From Pseudomonadota bacterium (GTDB lineage Bacteria; Pseudomonadota; Alphaproteobacteria; Acetobacterales; Acetobacteraceae), in contig JAJZGI010000002.1 of NCBI GenBank assembly GCA_021798575.1, forward strand, positions 27,716-91,715: a stretch of DNA of 64,000 nt, given 5' to 3'. Shown in pieces: positions 1-8,579 of this stretch; position 1 is the first letter of the stretch, and every line of letters starts with the position of its first letter. The position numbers and the translations under genes are program-made. A model generated the notes under the pieces. It saw only the letters and a list, made by a program, of their open reading frames with translations. It searched no databases and was not told the DNA's origin.

Positions 1-1707
1 ATGCACGTCCGGCTCCAGATACGCGCCCTCGGCCCATTCATTCCAGGCGTTCACGCAGATGATCTGCTCGCCGAAGAATGGATTTTGTACGCTATAGTCG
101 GCGAGTTTTTCCAGCCATGCCTGGTATTTTGCGGGGCTCGTGTCGTGCAGGACGAGGCCCCTGCCCTCGCGCCGCGCGTCGTTGTCCCAGCCTGGTACGA
201 TGGTTTTGATCAACGGATAGTCAGGTGGCGGCAGCGCCAGCGAGGTTTGCGCCAGCGCCTGATAGTCGTGCACCGTCGCGCTGAAATCCGGATCCAGCAG
301 GTCGAGCGATTTTTCGATCCGCGCGGTCTCCTGGCTGAGCTTGTGCGGCGGAAATTCCACCGCGCCGTCCAGCCCGTAGGGCTGCGGGTCGTAGTCCCCC
401 AGGCTCTGCGCCATCACCAGCACCGGGTCCTCCCCGTGCAGCTCGCGGAACATTTCGCGCCATTTTGCGATGCGTGTCTTGGCATCCGGAATCAGGGTGA
501 CGCGATAGATCATCAGCAGCGGCCGCCCGGCCACGCGGATGTAGCGCGGATCGGCGAACAGGCGCGCGAAACAGGCGACGAAGGCGGCGTCATCGCGCGG
601 CTGATACTCCTGCTCGATCAGCACCTCGCGCTCCAGCCCGTCCCACCGGCGGGTCCAGTTCTCGTTCGCCCACATGGCGCAGAAGGGAAAATCCAAGGTG
701 CTGTCGGCCAGCAGTTGCTCCAGCGGCTTTTCCAGCAGCCGCTGGCCGTTGAACCAATAGGTATAGAACACGAAGCCGCTGAGGCCCGCACCCCGGGCGA
801 ACTCGATCTGCCGACGCAGCGTGCTGGGGTCATCCAGCGAATAATGGCCGAGGTCGCGCGGAATGCGTGGTTGCAGATGCCCGACGAAGCGCGGCAGTGC
901 CCGGGCGAGGTTCGTCCAGTCGGTGAATCCCTTGCCCCACCAGGCGTCGTTCTCGGGGATGGCGTGGAATTGCGGCAAATAGTAGGCCAGCAGCCGGGCA
1001 CGACGGACGGCCTGTGCGGGCACCGGCTGGAATTCCTCAAAATACGCGCCGGGGCGGCTCGCGCGCCGCACCGCCTGGGGTATCAGCCCCTCATGCTCGG
1101 GCCGCCGCGGCGCAAAGTCGCCGCCGCGATGCGCCAAATAGTGCAGCAGCGGATTCTCACCCCCCAACTGCGCGGCGTAGCGGTTGGTATAGAATTTGAT
1201 GTCGAAATCGGCCGCCGGGTTGCGCGCCTCGGCCACGCCGAAGATGAGAAAATGCTCGAACGGGTCTGCTCCGCCCGCCGCAACGTCCGGGTTGGTATCC
1301 AGATAATACGCGGCATCGAACACCGGCACCGGGTTCACCTGGCCGGTGAGGCGGCGCGCCATATAATGTTTCAGGCAGGGTTCGCTGGGGCCCAGGCCGT
1401 AGGTCTCGCGGTACCAGGCCACATGAAAATACGGGCTGGGGTCGCGCGCCTCTGCCTCGCCAAAGGCGATATAGTGCAGCAGCGGGTTAACCTGCGCCTC
1501 GGCGATCTCAGGGTTGTGGCTGAGATACCAGCCGGGGTCGAAATAGGGGTTCGGGCGGGCGCCGGCGCGCCAGCCGGTCTCGCAGAAATGCGCGACGCCG
1601 TCCTCGCCGGATGCCGCCGCTTGCGGATGTTCGGAGAGATACCATGCGCTTGAGAACAGCCCGCTGCCACGGATCACGCCGATCTCAGCCTGCAAATTGC
1701 CCGACAA
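1..1707 (-). CDS. WbsX-type glycan-processing protein, C-terminus cut off by window edge
   Basis: The minus strand is open from a TTG at 1707 to the left edge, so about 569 residues are visible and the C-terminus is missing. The N-terminal third has about five degenerate repeats of the kind FDPGWYLSHNPEI..NPLLHYIAFG, common in surface-polysaccharide proteins. The rest matches the WbsX/glycosyltransferase family (Pfam Glyco_tran_WbsX, related to GH99): AYYLPQFHAIPENDAWWGKG, then FCAMWANENWTRRWDG, then NAWNEWAEGAYLEPD at the edge. The TTG start follows a GGAG at a 6-nt spacing and an in-frame stop at 1710-1708. GTG at 1677 is an alternative start. It probably acts on O-antigen or exopolysaccharide glycans; the exact activity is unknown. 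Confidence 0.83.
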   Translation of the reverse strand, partial: MSGNLQAEIGVIRGSGLFSSAWYLSEHPQAAASGEDGVAHFCETGWRAGARPNPYFDPGWYLSHNPEIAEAQVNPLLHYIAFGEAEARDPSPYFHVAWYRETYGLGPSEPCLKHYMARRLTGQVNPVPVFDAAYYLDTNPDVAAGGADPFEHFLIFGVAEARNPAADFDIKFYTNRYAAQLGGENPLLHYLAHRGGDFAPRRPEHEGLIPQAVRRASRPGAYFEEFQPVPAQAVRRARLLAYYLPQFHAIPENDAWWGKGFTDWTNLARALPRFVGHLQPRIPRDLGHYSLDDPSTLRRQIEFARGAGLSGFVFYTYWFNGQRLLEKPLEQLLADSTLDFPFCAMWANENWTRRWDGLEREVLIEQEYQPRDDAAFVACFARLFADPRYIRVAGRPLLMIYRVTLIPDAKTRIAKWREMFRELHGEDPVLVMAQSLGDYDPQPYGLDGAVEFPPHKLSQETARIEKSLDLLDPDFSATVHDYQALAQTSLALPPPDYPLIKTIVPGWDNDARREGRGLVLHDTSPAKYQAWLEKLADYSVQNPFFGEQIICVNAWNEWAEGAYLEPDVH

Positions 1708-1786
1708 TCACCACTCCGCTGGTATGTTGGCATAGCATCGCACCGAATGGAGCGCCGTCAAGCGGGGTCGGCCTTACCCATAAATG

Positions 1787-3334
1787 TTAATCGATGACCG
1801 CGTGGCCGGTGGCTTGCGGGACTATGTCCGGTTTTTTCATCAGCAGCAGGCAGGCCATCGCCGGAATCGTCGCCAGCAGCATGAATTTGTAGTCATCGAT
1901 ATAGCCGATGATCTGCGCCTGGGTGTTGATCATGGTGTTGAGCAGGCTGGCACCCGCAGCCGAGACCGGATTGAGCATCCGGCTCAGCGCCCCGCCCGAC
2001 TGCAACGGCCGGGCGAAGGGCGTGATGAACTGCGCCAGGTTGGCGTGCTCATACTGCGCCATATGGCTGAGCAGCGCCGTGGTGATCGAGATGCCGATGG
2101 CGCTGCCGACGTTGCGCGCCAGGCTGAGCATGGAGGTGCCCTGGGTGCGCAGCTCGGCCGGCATGGTGTAGAACGCGACCACCTGGAGCGGTACGAAGAC
2201 CAGCCCCAGCCCGGCACCCTGGAGGGTGATCGTCAGCATCATATCCATCTCGGACTCGGAGGGAGTCCATCCTTCCTGGAGATAGAGCGAGAAGCCAAGC
2301 AGGATATAGCCCACGAACATGAGGTAGCGCGGGTCTATGCGGTTGGTCAGCCTTCCTGCGATCAGCATCGTCATCATCGTGCCGATCCCGCGTGGGGCCA
2401 TGATCAGCCCGGCGCTGTTCACCGGGTAGTTGCCGAGATTCTCCAGGTAGGGCGCCAGCAGCGCCGAGGAGGCCAGCAGCACCATGCCAACCGAGAACAT
2501 GGTGATCAGCCCGGCGACAAAATTCCGATCCCGGAATATCTCGCGCGGGATGAAGGTGTTGCGCGCGGTGAACATATGCACGACGAACATGTAGAAACCG
2601 AGCCCGGCGACGATAAAACAGGCGACGATCGTCCCGTTGCTCAGCCAGTCCAGCTCCTCCCCGCGGTCGAGCGCGATCTGCAACGCCGCCAGCCCGAGCG
2701 AGAGCACCATAAACCCTATCCAGTCGAACCTCGGCGGCTGCCTGCGCTCAACTTTCGGCATGAGGAACCACAGGCCCAGCACGCTGACGATGCCAAACGG
2801 CAGATTGACGAAGAACACATAGCGCCAGGTGAAGTCGTAGGTGAGGTAGCCGCCCAACGTCGGCCCCAGAATCGGCCCGAGCATCACCCCCATGCCCCAG
2901 AGCGACATCGCCGCACCCCGCTGGCGCGCCGGATAGATATCCAGCAGCGTGGACTGGGAGAGCGGGACCAAGGCGGCGCCGAAGCCGCCCTGGAGCAGCC
3001 GGTCGAGCACGATCTCGGTCAGCGAGGTGGCGACGCCGCACATCATGGAGGTGACCGTGAAGCCGACCAGGCAGACGATGAACAGGTTCTTGCGGCCAAA
3101 GCGGGCCGAGAGCCAGCCTACCGGCGCGGTCATGATGGCCGCCATCACGACATAGGAGGTGAGCACCCAGGTGATCTGGTCGTAGGACGCCGAGAGCGAC
3201 CCCTGCATATACGGCAGCGCGACATTGGCGATGGTGGAATCCAGCGCCTGCATCAGCGTGGCGATGATGAGGCAGACCGTGATCAGGGTTCGGTGGGCGG
3301 GGTCCAGCGTTGGCTCGTCCTGGGCGTCTGGCAT
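1787..3334 (-). CDS. emrB: EmrB/QacA-type (DHA2) MFS multidrug exporter
   Basis: Proton-driven drug exporter of 515 residues in the inner membrane, of the 14-helix DHA2 family. The family motifs are visible: LDSTIANVALPYMQG in helix 1, GWLSARFGRKNLF in the helix 2-3 loop, and the antiporter motif GAALVPLSQSTLLDIYP. The start is ATG at 3334, whose A is also the last base of the emrA stop codon (TGATG). A longer reading upstream would run through emrA and is not credible. With EmrA and an outer-membrane channel encoded elsewhere it would form a tripartite pump. The substrate cannot be read from the sequence. Confidence 0.94.
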   Translation of the reverse strand: MPDAQDEPTLDPAHRTLITVCLIIATLMQALDSTIANVALPYMQGSLSASYDQITWVLTSYVVMAAIMTAPVGWLSARFGRKNLFIVCLVGFTVTSMMCGVATSLTEIVLDRLLQGGFGAALVPLSQSTLLDIYPARQRGAAMSLWGMGVMLGPILGPTLGGYLTYDFTWRYVFFVNLPFGIVSVLGLWFLMPKVERRQPPRFDWIGFMVLSLGLAALQIALDRGEELDWLSNGTIVACFIVAGLGFYMFVVHMFTARNTFIPREIFRDRNFVAGLITMFSVGMVLLASSALLAPYLENLGNYPVNSAGLIMAPRGIGTMMTMLIAGRLTNRIDPRYLMFVGYILLGFSLYLQEGWTPSESEMDMMLTITLQGAGLGLVFVPLQVVAFYTMPAELRTQGTSMLSLARNVGSAIGISITTALLSHMAQYEHANLAQFITPFARPLQSGGALSRMLNPVSAAGASLLNTMINTQAQIIGYIDDYKFMLLATIPAMACLLLMKKPDIVPQATGHAVID

Positions 3335-4437
3335 CAGAACAGATCCGACATATGCCTGTGGTGATGCGTGTTGATGCTGACCTCCGCACTCATCCCGTCG
3401 CGCAGGAGCAGCCCCTTGGGGCCGGAGAGAATTTTGATCCGCACCGGGATGCGCTGCACCACCTTCACCCAGTTGCCGGACGAGTTCTGCGCCGGGAGGA
3501 TCGAGAACTCCGAGCCACTGGCCGGGCTGATGCTCTCGACCTCGCCCTGCCATACCTGACCGGGATAGGTATCCACGTGGATTTTTACCGGCTGACCGAC
3601 GCGCACGAAGGTGAGGTCATTCTCCTTGGGCTGGGCGGTGATGAATACATCCGTATCCGAGACGAGGCCGAAGGCGGCGGTGCCCGCAGGCAGAAACATG
3701 CCCGGCTGGAGCTGCGTCACCAGCGTGACGTAGCCCGAAAAAGGCGCGCGAACGACGCTGTGCTGCTGCGCCAGGATGGCGTTGTTGAGCTGGACCAGCG
3801 CGCTGCGGTACGCTGGCGTGGCGCTCGCCTGGATGTTGGCGTTGCCCGCCAGCTTGGCGAGCTGGAGCCCTGCCGCCGCCTTCAGCTGCACCAGTTTCGC
3901 CTGGTCAGCTTGCAGGCCGAAGCGGGCGTTGTCGTAGACCGAGCGCGTGACCCCGCCGTTGCCCACCACGGCGCGGTAGCGGGCGAGATTTGCCTCATCA
4001 TCGGCGACCTGCGCCTTTTGCGCATCGATGGCGGCCAGCGCCTGGGCGTAGCCGCGTTTGGCGGCGTTAATATTCAATACCGCCTGGGCGAGCTGCGCCT
4101 TTGCCCCCTGCACGGCGAAGGTGAACGAAGACTGGCCGAGGCTGAACAGGACCTGCCCGGCTCGCACGTGCTGGTTGTCGTGCACATAGACCTGCGCGAC
4201 GAGACCTGAGACATCGGTGGAGAGCGAGACCTTGGCGGCGTCCACGTAGGTGTCGTCCGAGCTGACATATTGGCCGCCCGAGAGCCAGAAGATCAATGCC
4301 GCAAGGGCAACCACCAGCACGCCGCCGATCATCAGGGCCGGACGCAGGACGCGGCTGCGGTTGGCCCGTTTGATCGCCCCGGCGCCGCTGGCGGGCTGCG
4401 CCTGCTTGTCCCGCGCCACGATATTGGTCTGCGACAT
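3334..4437 (-). CDS. emrA: EmrA-type membrane fusion protein (HlyD family)
   Basis: Periplasmic adaptor of 367 residues. It has a short cytoplasmic N-terminus, one membrane segment at about residues 33-53 (LMIGGVLVVALAALIFWLSG), then a lipoyl half-motif (DTYVDAAKVSLSTDVSGLV), an alpha-helical hairpin rich in Ala/Gln/Lys, the second lipoyl half (VVRAPFSGYVTLVTQLQPG) and a beta-barrel domain. It links EmrB to an outer-membrane channel. It overlaps marR upstream and emrB downstream by one base each, so the three genes are one transcript with coupled translation. The C-terminal HHHRH is unusual but short. Confidence 0.93.
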   Translation of the reverse strand: MSQTNIVARDKQAQPASGAGAIKRANRSRVLRPALMIGGVLVVALAALIFWLSGGQYVSSDDTYVDAAKVSLSTDVSGLVAQVYVHDNQHVRAGQVLFSLGQSSFTFAVQGAKAQLAQAVLNINAAKRGYAQALAAIDAQKAQVADDEANLARYRAVVGNGGVTRSVYDNARFGLQADQAKLVQLKAAAGLQLAKLAGNANIQASATPAYRSALVQLNNAILAQQHSVVRAPFSGYVTLVTQLQPGMFLPAGTAAFGLVSDTDVFITAQPKENDLTFVRVGQPVKIHVDTYPGQVWQGEVESISPASGSEFSILPAQNSSGNWVKVVQRIPVRIKILSGPKGLLLRDGMSAEVSINTHHHRHMSDLF

Positions 4438-4985
4438 CAGATATTCTCCCCCGAGCGCGACATCGCACGCTCCAACACACGGTCTGCGGGCGGCGGTGCC
4501 ACGCCCGCGCCATAGAGCAACGCGGTTTCCAACGAGGCAGATGGCTCCACCGGCGCGGCCTGCAAGAGATTGGCCTTCATGCGCGTCAGCCCCTGTATCA
4601 TCGCCGCACGGATCGGCTCCGGCACGCCATCTGCGACGAAATCCGCCAGCGCCTGGCGCTGGAGCATGATGTCGCTCAGCATGGCGGTGGCGGCGGGGAG
4701 CAGATGCAGCCGCCAGATGCGCCGGTCGGTCTCATCGGCCCGGCGCTCCACGAGGCCGCCGGCCTCCAGCCGGTCCACCAGCCGGGCGACCGAGATGGGC
4801 TCGACCTCCAGCAGATTGGCCATCTCCTTCTGGGTGATGCCTGGGAAGCTGGCCAGCCGCAGCAGCAGCGTGCACTGCGCGCGCGTCATGCCATTCACCC
4901 GCGCGCGCTTGTCCGCCTCCACGCGGCTCAGGCGCGCCACGTCGTGCAGCAGAAAGAACAGATCACGGTCGAAGTTCTGGCCCAT
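4437..4985 (-). CDS. MarR-family transcriptional regulator of the emrAB operon
   Basis: Winged-helix regulator of 182 residues. The central part (ARVNGMTRAQCTLLLRLASF, then ITQKEMANLLEVEPISVARL, then a wing with ADETDRRIWRLHL) is the MarR DNA-binding domain. The protein is about 40 residues longer than a typical MarR because of a C-terminal tail. It is the first gene of marR-emrA-emrB, the usual arrangement for a repressor released by the pump's substrates. A 14-bp palindrome just upstream is a likely autorepression site. Confidence 0.92.
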   Translation of the reverse strand: MGQNFDRDLFFLLHDVARLSRVEADKRARVNGMTRAQCTLLLRLASFPGITQKEMANLLEVEPISVARLVDRLEAGGLVERRADETDRRIWRLHLLPAATAMLSDIMLQRQALADFVADGVPEPIRAAMIQGLTRMKANLLQAAPVEPSASLETALLYGAGVAPPPADRVLERAMSRSGENI

Positions 4986-4990
4986 CGTGA

Positions 4991-5023
4991 TTTATATTAT
5001 AAGCACGCTTATGAATTGCAATC
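4991..5023 (-). promoter_or_regulatory. Promoter and palindromic operator of marR-emrAB
   Basis: On the minus strand TATAAT-like sequence lies just upstream of the marR ATG, with TTGCAA/GATTGC about 16 nt further up. The perfect dyad ATAAGC-AC-GCTTAT (4999-5012) overlaps the -10 region, where a MarR dimer would block RNA polymerase. The dyad and AT-rich box are seen directly. MarR binding is inferred. Confidence 0.6.
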
Positions 5024-5036
5024 CGGCGTATAACGC

Positions 5037-5711
5037 TTACCTGCCGAGCGCGCCGTGCAACACGGGAATCACGCCGGAGAGCGCGATCTGCACTCCGATA
5101 CCCAGCAACAGAAACGCCGCGATACGCGCCACCACCTGACGGCCCGATGCGCCCAGCACCGCGCCCAGCCGGTCCGCCGTGGTGTAGGTCACCCATACCA
5201 GCAGCGCCATGGCCAGCACCGCCAGGCTGGTTCCGGCGTAGAACATCGCCATCGGCGCCAGGCCCAGCGGGCGCTCCGTCCCGAGCGAGACCGCCACCGC
5301 GATGGTGCCGGGCCCGGTGGTGAAGGGCAGCGTGAGCGGGAAAAACGCATAGCCCGCGAGATTTTCATCCTCCGCCTCGCCCACCGGCCTTGCCTCCTGC
5401 TCCTTGCGTTGGGACTGGCCCTCGGGTGCGGAGAGCATCTCATAGGCGCGCATGGAGACCACGATGCCGCCCGCGATCCGCAGGGCATTGAGGGAAATAC
5501 CAAAAAAACTGAGGATATAGCTGCCTGCCCAGAGTGCCACGAGCATAACGACCGTGGAGTACAGCGCCACGCGCCGGGCCAACGCCACCCTTTGCACATG
5601 CGTCTGCGCGGCGGTGACCTCATTGAAGATGATCGCGCCGCTGAATGGATTCACGATCGAGAACAACGCCGGAAAGGCCAGCAGAAAAGCCGCGATGGCA
5701 GCGCCTGGCAT
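5037..5711 (-). CDS. MarC-family integral membrane protein
   Basis: Inner-membrane protein of 224 residues with about six hydrophobic segments. The start region FLLAFPALFSIVNPFSGAIIF and the later PLTLPFTTGPGTIAVAVSLG are the conserved MarC/YhgN/YchE signatures. The family's function is unknown; the old link to multiple antibiotic resistance was not upheld. The chosen ATG (5711) shares one base with the ftsY stop codon. An adjacent in-frame ATG at 5714 is equally possible. It is the last gene of dapF-ftsY-marC. Confidence 0.92.
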   Translation of the reverse strand: MPGAAIAAFLLAFPALFSIVNPFSGAIIFNEVTAAQTHVQRVALARRVALYSTVVMLVALWAGSYILSFFGISLNALRIAGGIVVSMRAYEMLSAPEGQSQRKEQEARPVGEAEDENLAGYAFFPLTLPFTTGPGTIAVAVSLGTERPLGLAPMAMFYAGTSLAVLAMALLVWVTYTTADRLGAVLGASGRQVVARIAAFLLLGIGVQIALSGVIPVLHGALGR

Positions 5712-6634
5712 CATGCCTGCCCAACCAGCGCCTGCGCGAATTCCACCGCGTCGAACTCGCGCAGATCCTCCATCTGCTCGCCGGTGCCGACAGCGTGGAT
5801 CGGCAGTGCGAATTTTTCGGCCAGCGCCACGACGATGCCACCGCGCGCCGAGCCATCCAGCTTGGTGACGATCAGTCCGGTCAGCTCTACCATCTCCTTG
5901 AAGATGCCGACCTGGGCGATGGCGTTCTGCCCCGTCGTGGCATCCAGCGTGAGCAGCACGGCGTGCGGCGCGGTGGCATCCTGCTTGCGGATGACGCGGA
6001 TGATCTTGCGCAACTCTTCCATCAGCGCGGTTTTATTGTGCAGCCGCCCGGCGGTGTCGATCAGCAGCACGTCCGCGCCGGTTTTCTGGGCCCGGGCCAG
6101 CGCGTCATGCGCGAGGGATGCGGCGTCGCTGTTGGCGGGCGCGCTCACCACCTCGGCCCCGGCGCGCTGGCCCCAGACCTGCAACTGCTCGACCGCCGCG
6201 GCGCGGAACGTGTCGCCTGCCGCCAGGATCACGGCCAGGCCCGCCTCGCGGTAGCGGGCGGCGAGCTTGCCGATGGTGGTCGTTTTGCCAGCGCCGTTCA
6301 CCCCGGTCATGAGGATCACGAAGGGTTTTTTCTGCGCATCCGGCGTCAGCGCCATGGCTACTGGCCGCAGAATATCGGCGATCTCGCCGCTCAGGGTTTC
6401 CCGCACCTCTTGCTCGCTCACCTCCTTGCCGAAGCGCGTGCTGCGGAAGTTGCGGATGATCCGGGCCGCCACCTCGGCGCCCAGGTCGGCGGCGATGAGT
6501 TGCTCCTCCAGCTCCTCCAGCGCCGCGTCGTCCAGCCGACGATGCGTGAAGCCCGCCGTGATGTTGCCCGCGAGCTTGCCTGCGCTGCGCGCCAGGCCGG
6601 TCTTTAGCCTGCTGAAAAATGCCGAAACCGCCAT
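5711..6634 (-). CDS. ftsY: Signal recognition particle receptor FtsY
   Basis: SRP GTPase of 307 residues that docks ribosome-SRP complexes at the inner membrane for co-translational insertion. It has an N-domain helical bundle (residues about 1-95), the G1 loop GVNGAGKTTTIGKLA (from 111), the ATLAAGDTFRAAAVEQL-like insert-box region, DTAGR (G3) and TKLDGSARGG (G4). It lacks the long acidic N-terminal A domain of E. coli FtsY, as is common in alphaproteobacteria. It overlaps dapF and marC by one base on either side. Confidence 0.97.
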   Translation of the reverse strand: MAVSAFFSRLKTGLARSAGKLAGNITAGFTHRRLDDAALEELEEQLIAADLGAEVAARIIRNFRSTRFGKEVSEQEVRETLSGEIADILRPVAMALTPDAQKKPFVILMTGVNGAGKTTTIGKLAARYREAGLAVILAAGDTFRAAAVEQLQVWGQRAGAEVVSAPANSDAASLAHDALARAQKTGADVLLIDTAGRLHNKTALMEELRKIIRVIRKQDATAPHAVLLTLDATTGQNAIAQVGIFKEMVELTGLIVTKLDGSARGGIVVALAEKFALPIHAVGTGEQMEDLREFDAVEFAQALVGQA

Positions 6635-7455
6635 TATATCGCCTCCGGTATCTGCCCCGCGAAGGAAGTGACCGCGGGGCCGCGCATCATCACATGGTCG
6701 TCTGCGGCCCAGGTGACCAGCAATTCCCCGCCATCCATTACCACGGTAGCGCTGCGGCCGCTCAAGCCCCGGCGGTGGGCGTTCACCAGTGCGGCGCAGG
6801 CGCCCGAGCCGCAGGCGAGCGTCAGCCCGGCTCCCCGCTCCCAGACGCGCAGGCGGATGCGCTGCGGGTTTTCCACATGTGCAAAGCCGATATTGGCGCG
6901 CTCCGGAAATATGCGGTTTTTCTCCAGGATCGGCCCGATGCTCTCGAGCGGCAGAGACTGGAGATTATCCACAAAAAATGTCGCGTGCGGATTGCCCATG
7001 GAGCAGGCCGCCGGGTCTGTCACCGGGCCCATGGAGAGGTTGAGATGCAGCGTGTCAGCCGGGGCGTTGAGCGGGATATCGCCCCATTCCAGGCGCGGGA
7101 CGCCCATATCCACCTCCACCAGCCCGGGGCCGAGGATTTCTGCGCTGAGCAGACCGGAGACGGTGCGAATGCGCAAGCGCCGCGACCCGGTCTCCTCCGC
7201 CAGGAGGGCGGCGACGCAGCGGGTCGCGTTGCCGCAGGCACCCGCCTCGCTGCCATCGGCATTGAGGATGCGCATGAAGCCGTCCGCGCCGCCGCCGTCC
7301 GGCTCGATGATGATGAGCTGGTCGCAGCCCACGCCCAGCCTGCGGTTGGCCACCCATTGCACCCAGGCGCTGCTCAGGTTCAGCGGCCCTGGGCGGGCAT
7401 CGAGCACCACGAAGTCGTTGCCGACGCCATGCATTTTTATAAACGGGATGGGCAT
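6634..7455 (-). CDS. dapF: Diaminopimelate epimerase
   Basis: Converts LL- to meso-diaminopimelate for lysine and peptidoglycan synthesis. The 273-residue protein has both active-site cysteines in their usual settings: C74 in [11 protein letters not shown] and C215 in [10 protein letters not shown]. The N-terminus [14 protein letters not shown] is also diagnostic. It is the first gene of dapF-ftsY-marC. The 149 bp upstream carry a two-hairpin repeat and must include the promoter. Confidence 0.97.
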   Translation of the reverse strand: MPIPFIKMHGVGNDFVVLDARPGPLNLSSAWVQWVANRRLGVGCDQLIIIEPDGGGADGFMRILNADGSEAGACGNATRCVAALLAEETGSRRLRIRTVSGLLSAEILGPGLVEVDMGVPRLEWGDIPLNAPADTLHLNLSMGPVTDPAACSMGNPHATFFVDNLQSLPLESIGPILEKNRIFPERANIGFAHVENPQRIRLRVWERGAGLTLACGSGACAALVNAHRRGLSGRSATVVMDGGELLVTWAADDHVMMRGPAVTSFAGQIPEAI

Positions 7456-7474
7456 ATTGCTGCCTAGATCAATA

Positions 7475-7570
7475 TTGGTTTGGGTTGAATCGACAGATTC
7501 GACCTAAACCAATGAAATTGATCGAAAAACGAAGGTTAGAGCATGATTGATGCACAGCAATCATGCTCTA
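7475..7570. repeat. Two adjacent large palindromes (REP/MITE-like intergenic element)
   Basis: The first palindrome pairs TTGGTTT (7475-7481) with AAACCAA (7506-7512) and GGTTGAATC with GATTCGACC, leaving a GACA tetraloop. The second pairs TAGAGCATGATTG (7537-7549) with CAATCATGCTCTA (7558-7570): 13 perfect base pairs with an 8-nt loop. AGAGCATGAT...ATCATGCTCT palindromes recur widely in alphaproteobacterial intergenic DNA. Neither hairpin is followed by a T tract, so a simple intrinsic terminator is unlikely. Confidence 0.75.
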
Positions 7571-7604
7571 GCGCGGGCGAGGGTTGCAAGACAAGGCGAG
7601 GGCC

Positions 7605-8534
7605 TCAGAGCCCATCCAGCCGATGCTCGCGCAGCGCCGCCAGCACGCCCGCGAAGGATTCCTCCAGCGTTTTTCCGCTCGTGCTGAAGGTGAGGTCCGC
7701 TTTGGCGTAGAATCCGGCGCGGCTACCCAGCACCTGGCGGAGATCCTCGATCGCCGCGCGGTTGTCCGCGCCGGGGCTCTCGGCGTGGCCGATCACCCGG
7801 CTGAAATGCTCCTCCGGCGTCGCCTGTAGCCAGATGGTGAAGCAGTTGCCCAGCAGGAGCTGCATCGAGCCCTGGTCCGACACCAGCCCGCCCGCGGTGG
7901 CGATGACGCAGCTTTTATGGTTGCGCAGTGTTTCCTCCAGCGCCTGGCGCTCATACCGGCGGAAAGTCGTGGAGCCGTAGAGCGCCTGGATTTCCGCCGG
8001 GGGGCCGCCCGCCAGGCGCGTGACCTCCATCCGCAGCTCGATGAACGGGCGGGACAGGCGGGTGGCGAGCATCCGCCCGAGCGTGGATTTTCCGGCGCCG
8101 CGCAGGCCGATGAAGGCGATGCGGTCTGGCCGCTGGCCGCCTGGCCGGACCATGAAGAGGTCCGCCAGCACGCGGTGCGCCTGACGAAGCGCATCCGGGC
8201 CTCGGCCTTCGAGCAGCCTGTGGATCATCGCCCACTCCGGCGTGCTGGCGGCGGCATCGCCCAGCAGGTCGGCCAACTGGCAGTCCAGCGCCTCGGAGAT
8301 CTGCTGCAATACGCGCAGCGAGACATTGCCCGAGCCCGATTCGAGGTTCGCCAGATGCCGCTCGGACACCTGGGCGGCCTGCGCCAGCCTGCGCCGCGGC
8401 ATCCCCCGGCGGGCGCGCAGCGCTTTTACCCGCTGGCCAAGGGCGGCGAGCATCGGGGCTCTTTCTCCAGCCGGTGTGTTCGCGGAGGTCATGCGTAATT
8501 CTAGCATTTTTTGCACTGCAAAAAAGGGGTTCAT
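7605..8534 (-). CDS. BoxR/BzdR-like regulator: XRE DNA-binding domain fused to a shikimate-kinase-like domain
   Basis: A 309-residue protein with an N-terminal XRE helix-turn-helix (about 32-88, [13 protein letters not shown]...[13 protein letters not shown]) and a C-terminal kinase-like domain with Walker A at 143-151 (GLRGAGKST). This architecture is that of BzdR/BoxR, repressors that respond to benzoyl-CoA, where the kinase fold senses the ligand. No benzoate genes are in the window, so the target is unknown. The start at 8534 has a strong GGGAGG ribosome site at 6-nt spacing. ATG 8492 is an alternative that would leave the 8507-8525 palindrome outside the gene. The gene is divergent from hslV, 45 bp away. 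Confidence 0.85.
   Translation of the reverse strand: MNPFFAVQKMLELRMTSANTPAGERAPMLAALGQRVKALRARRGMPRRRLAQAAQVSERHLANLESGSGNVSLRVLQQISEALDCQLADLLGDAAASTPEWAMIHRLLEGRGPDALRQAHRVLADLFMVRPGGQRPDRIAFIGLRGAGKSTLGRMLATRLSRPFIELRMEVTRLAGGPPAEIQALYGSTTFRRYERQALEETLRNHKSCVIATAGGLVSDQGSMQLLLGNCFTIWLQATPEEHFSRVIGHAESPGADNRAAIEDLRQVLGSRAGFYAKADLTFSTSGKTLEESFAGVLAALREHRLDGL
8507..8525. promoter_or_regulatory. 19-bp perfect palindrome TTTTTTGCA-C-TGCAAAAAA, candidate operator
   Basis: The two 9-bp arms flank a single C, so the sequence cannot fold into a hairpin but suits a dimeric DNA-binding protein. It contains TGCA half-sites of the kind recognised by BzdR/BoxR regulators. It lies 55-73 bp upstream of the hslV start and inside the first codons of the regulator gene. 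Autoregulation is inferred. Confidence 0.55.
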
Positions 8535-8579
8535 CGTGCCTCCCTTGTCTGCGGCGCGGGGCGGTGCCATTTCTGCCAC

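Noticed and set aside
1..1653. A 550-codon plus-strand open frame from the first base
   Set aside because: It is the mirror of the WbsX-like gene on the minus strand, whose motifs (NAWNEWAEGAYLEPD and the NPDV-type repeats) are clear. The plus frame has no recognisable domain.
1784..3364. A 526-codon plus-strand open frame
   Set aside because: Lies entirely opposite emrB; rich in His, Arg, Gln and Asp, as expected from antisense of a membrane protein in GC-rich DNA.
5037..5711. Calling the MarC-family protein an antibiotic resistance pump with the neighbouring emrAB
   Set aside because: The family name is historical. Its gene lies in the dapF-ftsY operon, and it has no pump motifs.
7475..7570. 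The two hairpins as ordinary transcription terminators of the BoxR-like gene
   Set aside because: Neither is followed by a T run on the relevant strand; kept as a repeat element.
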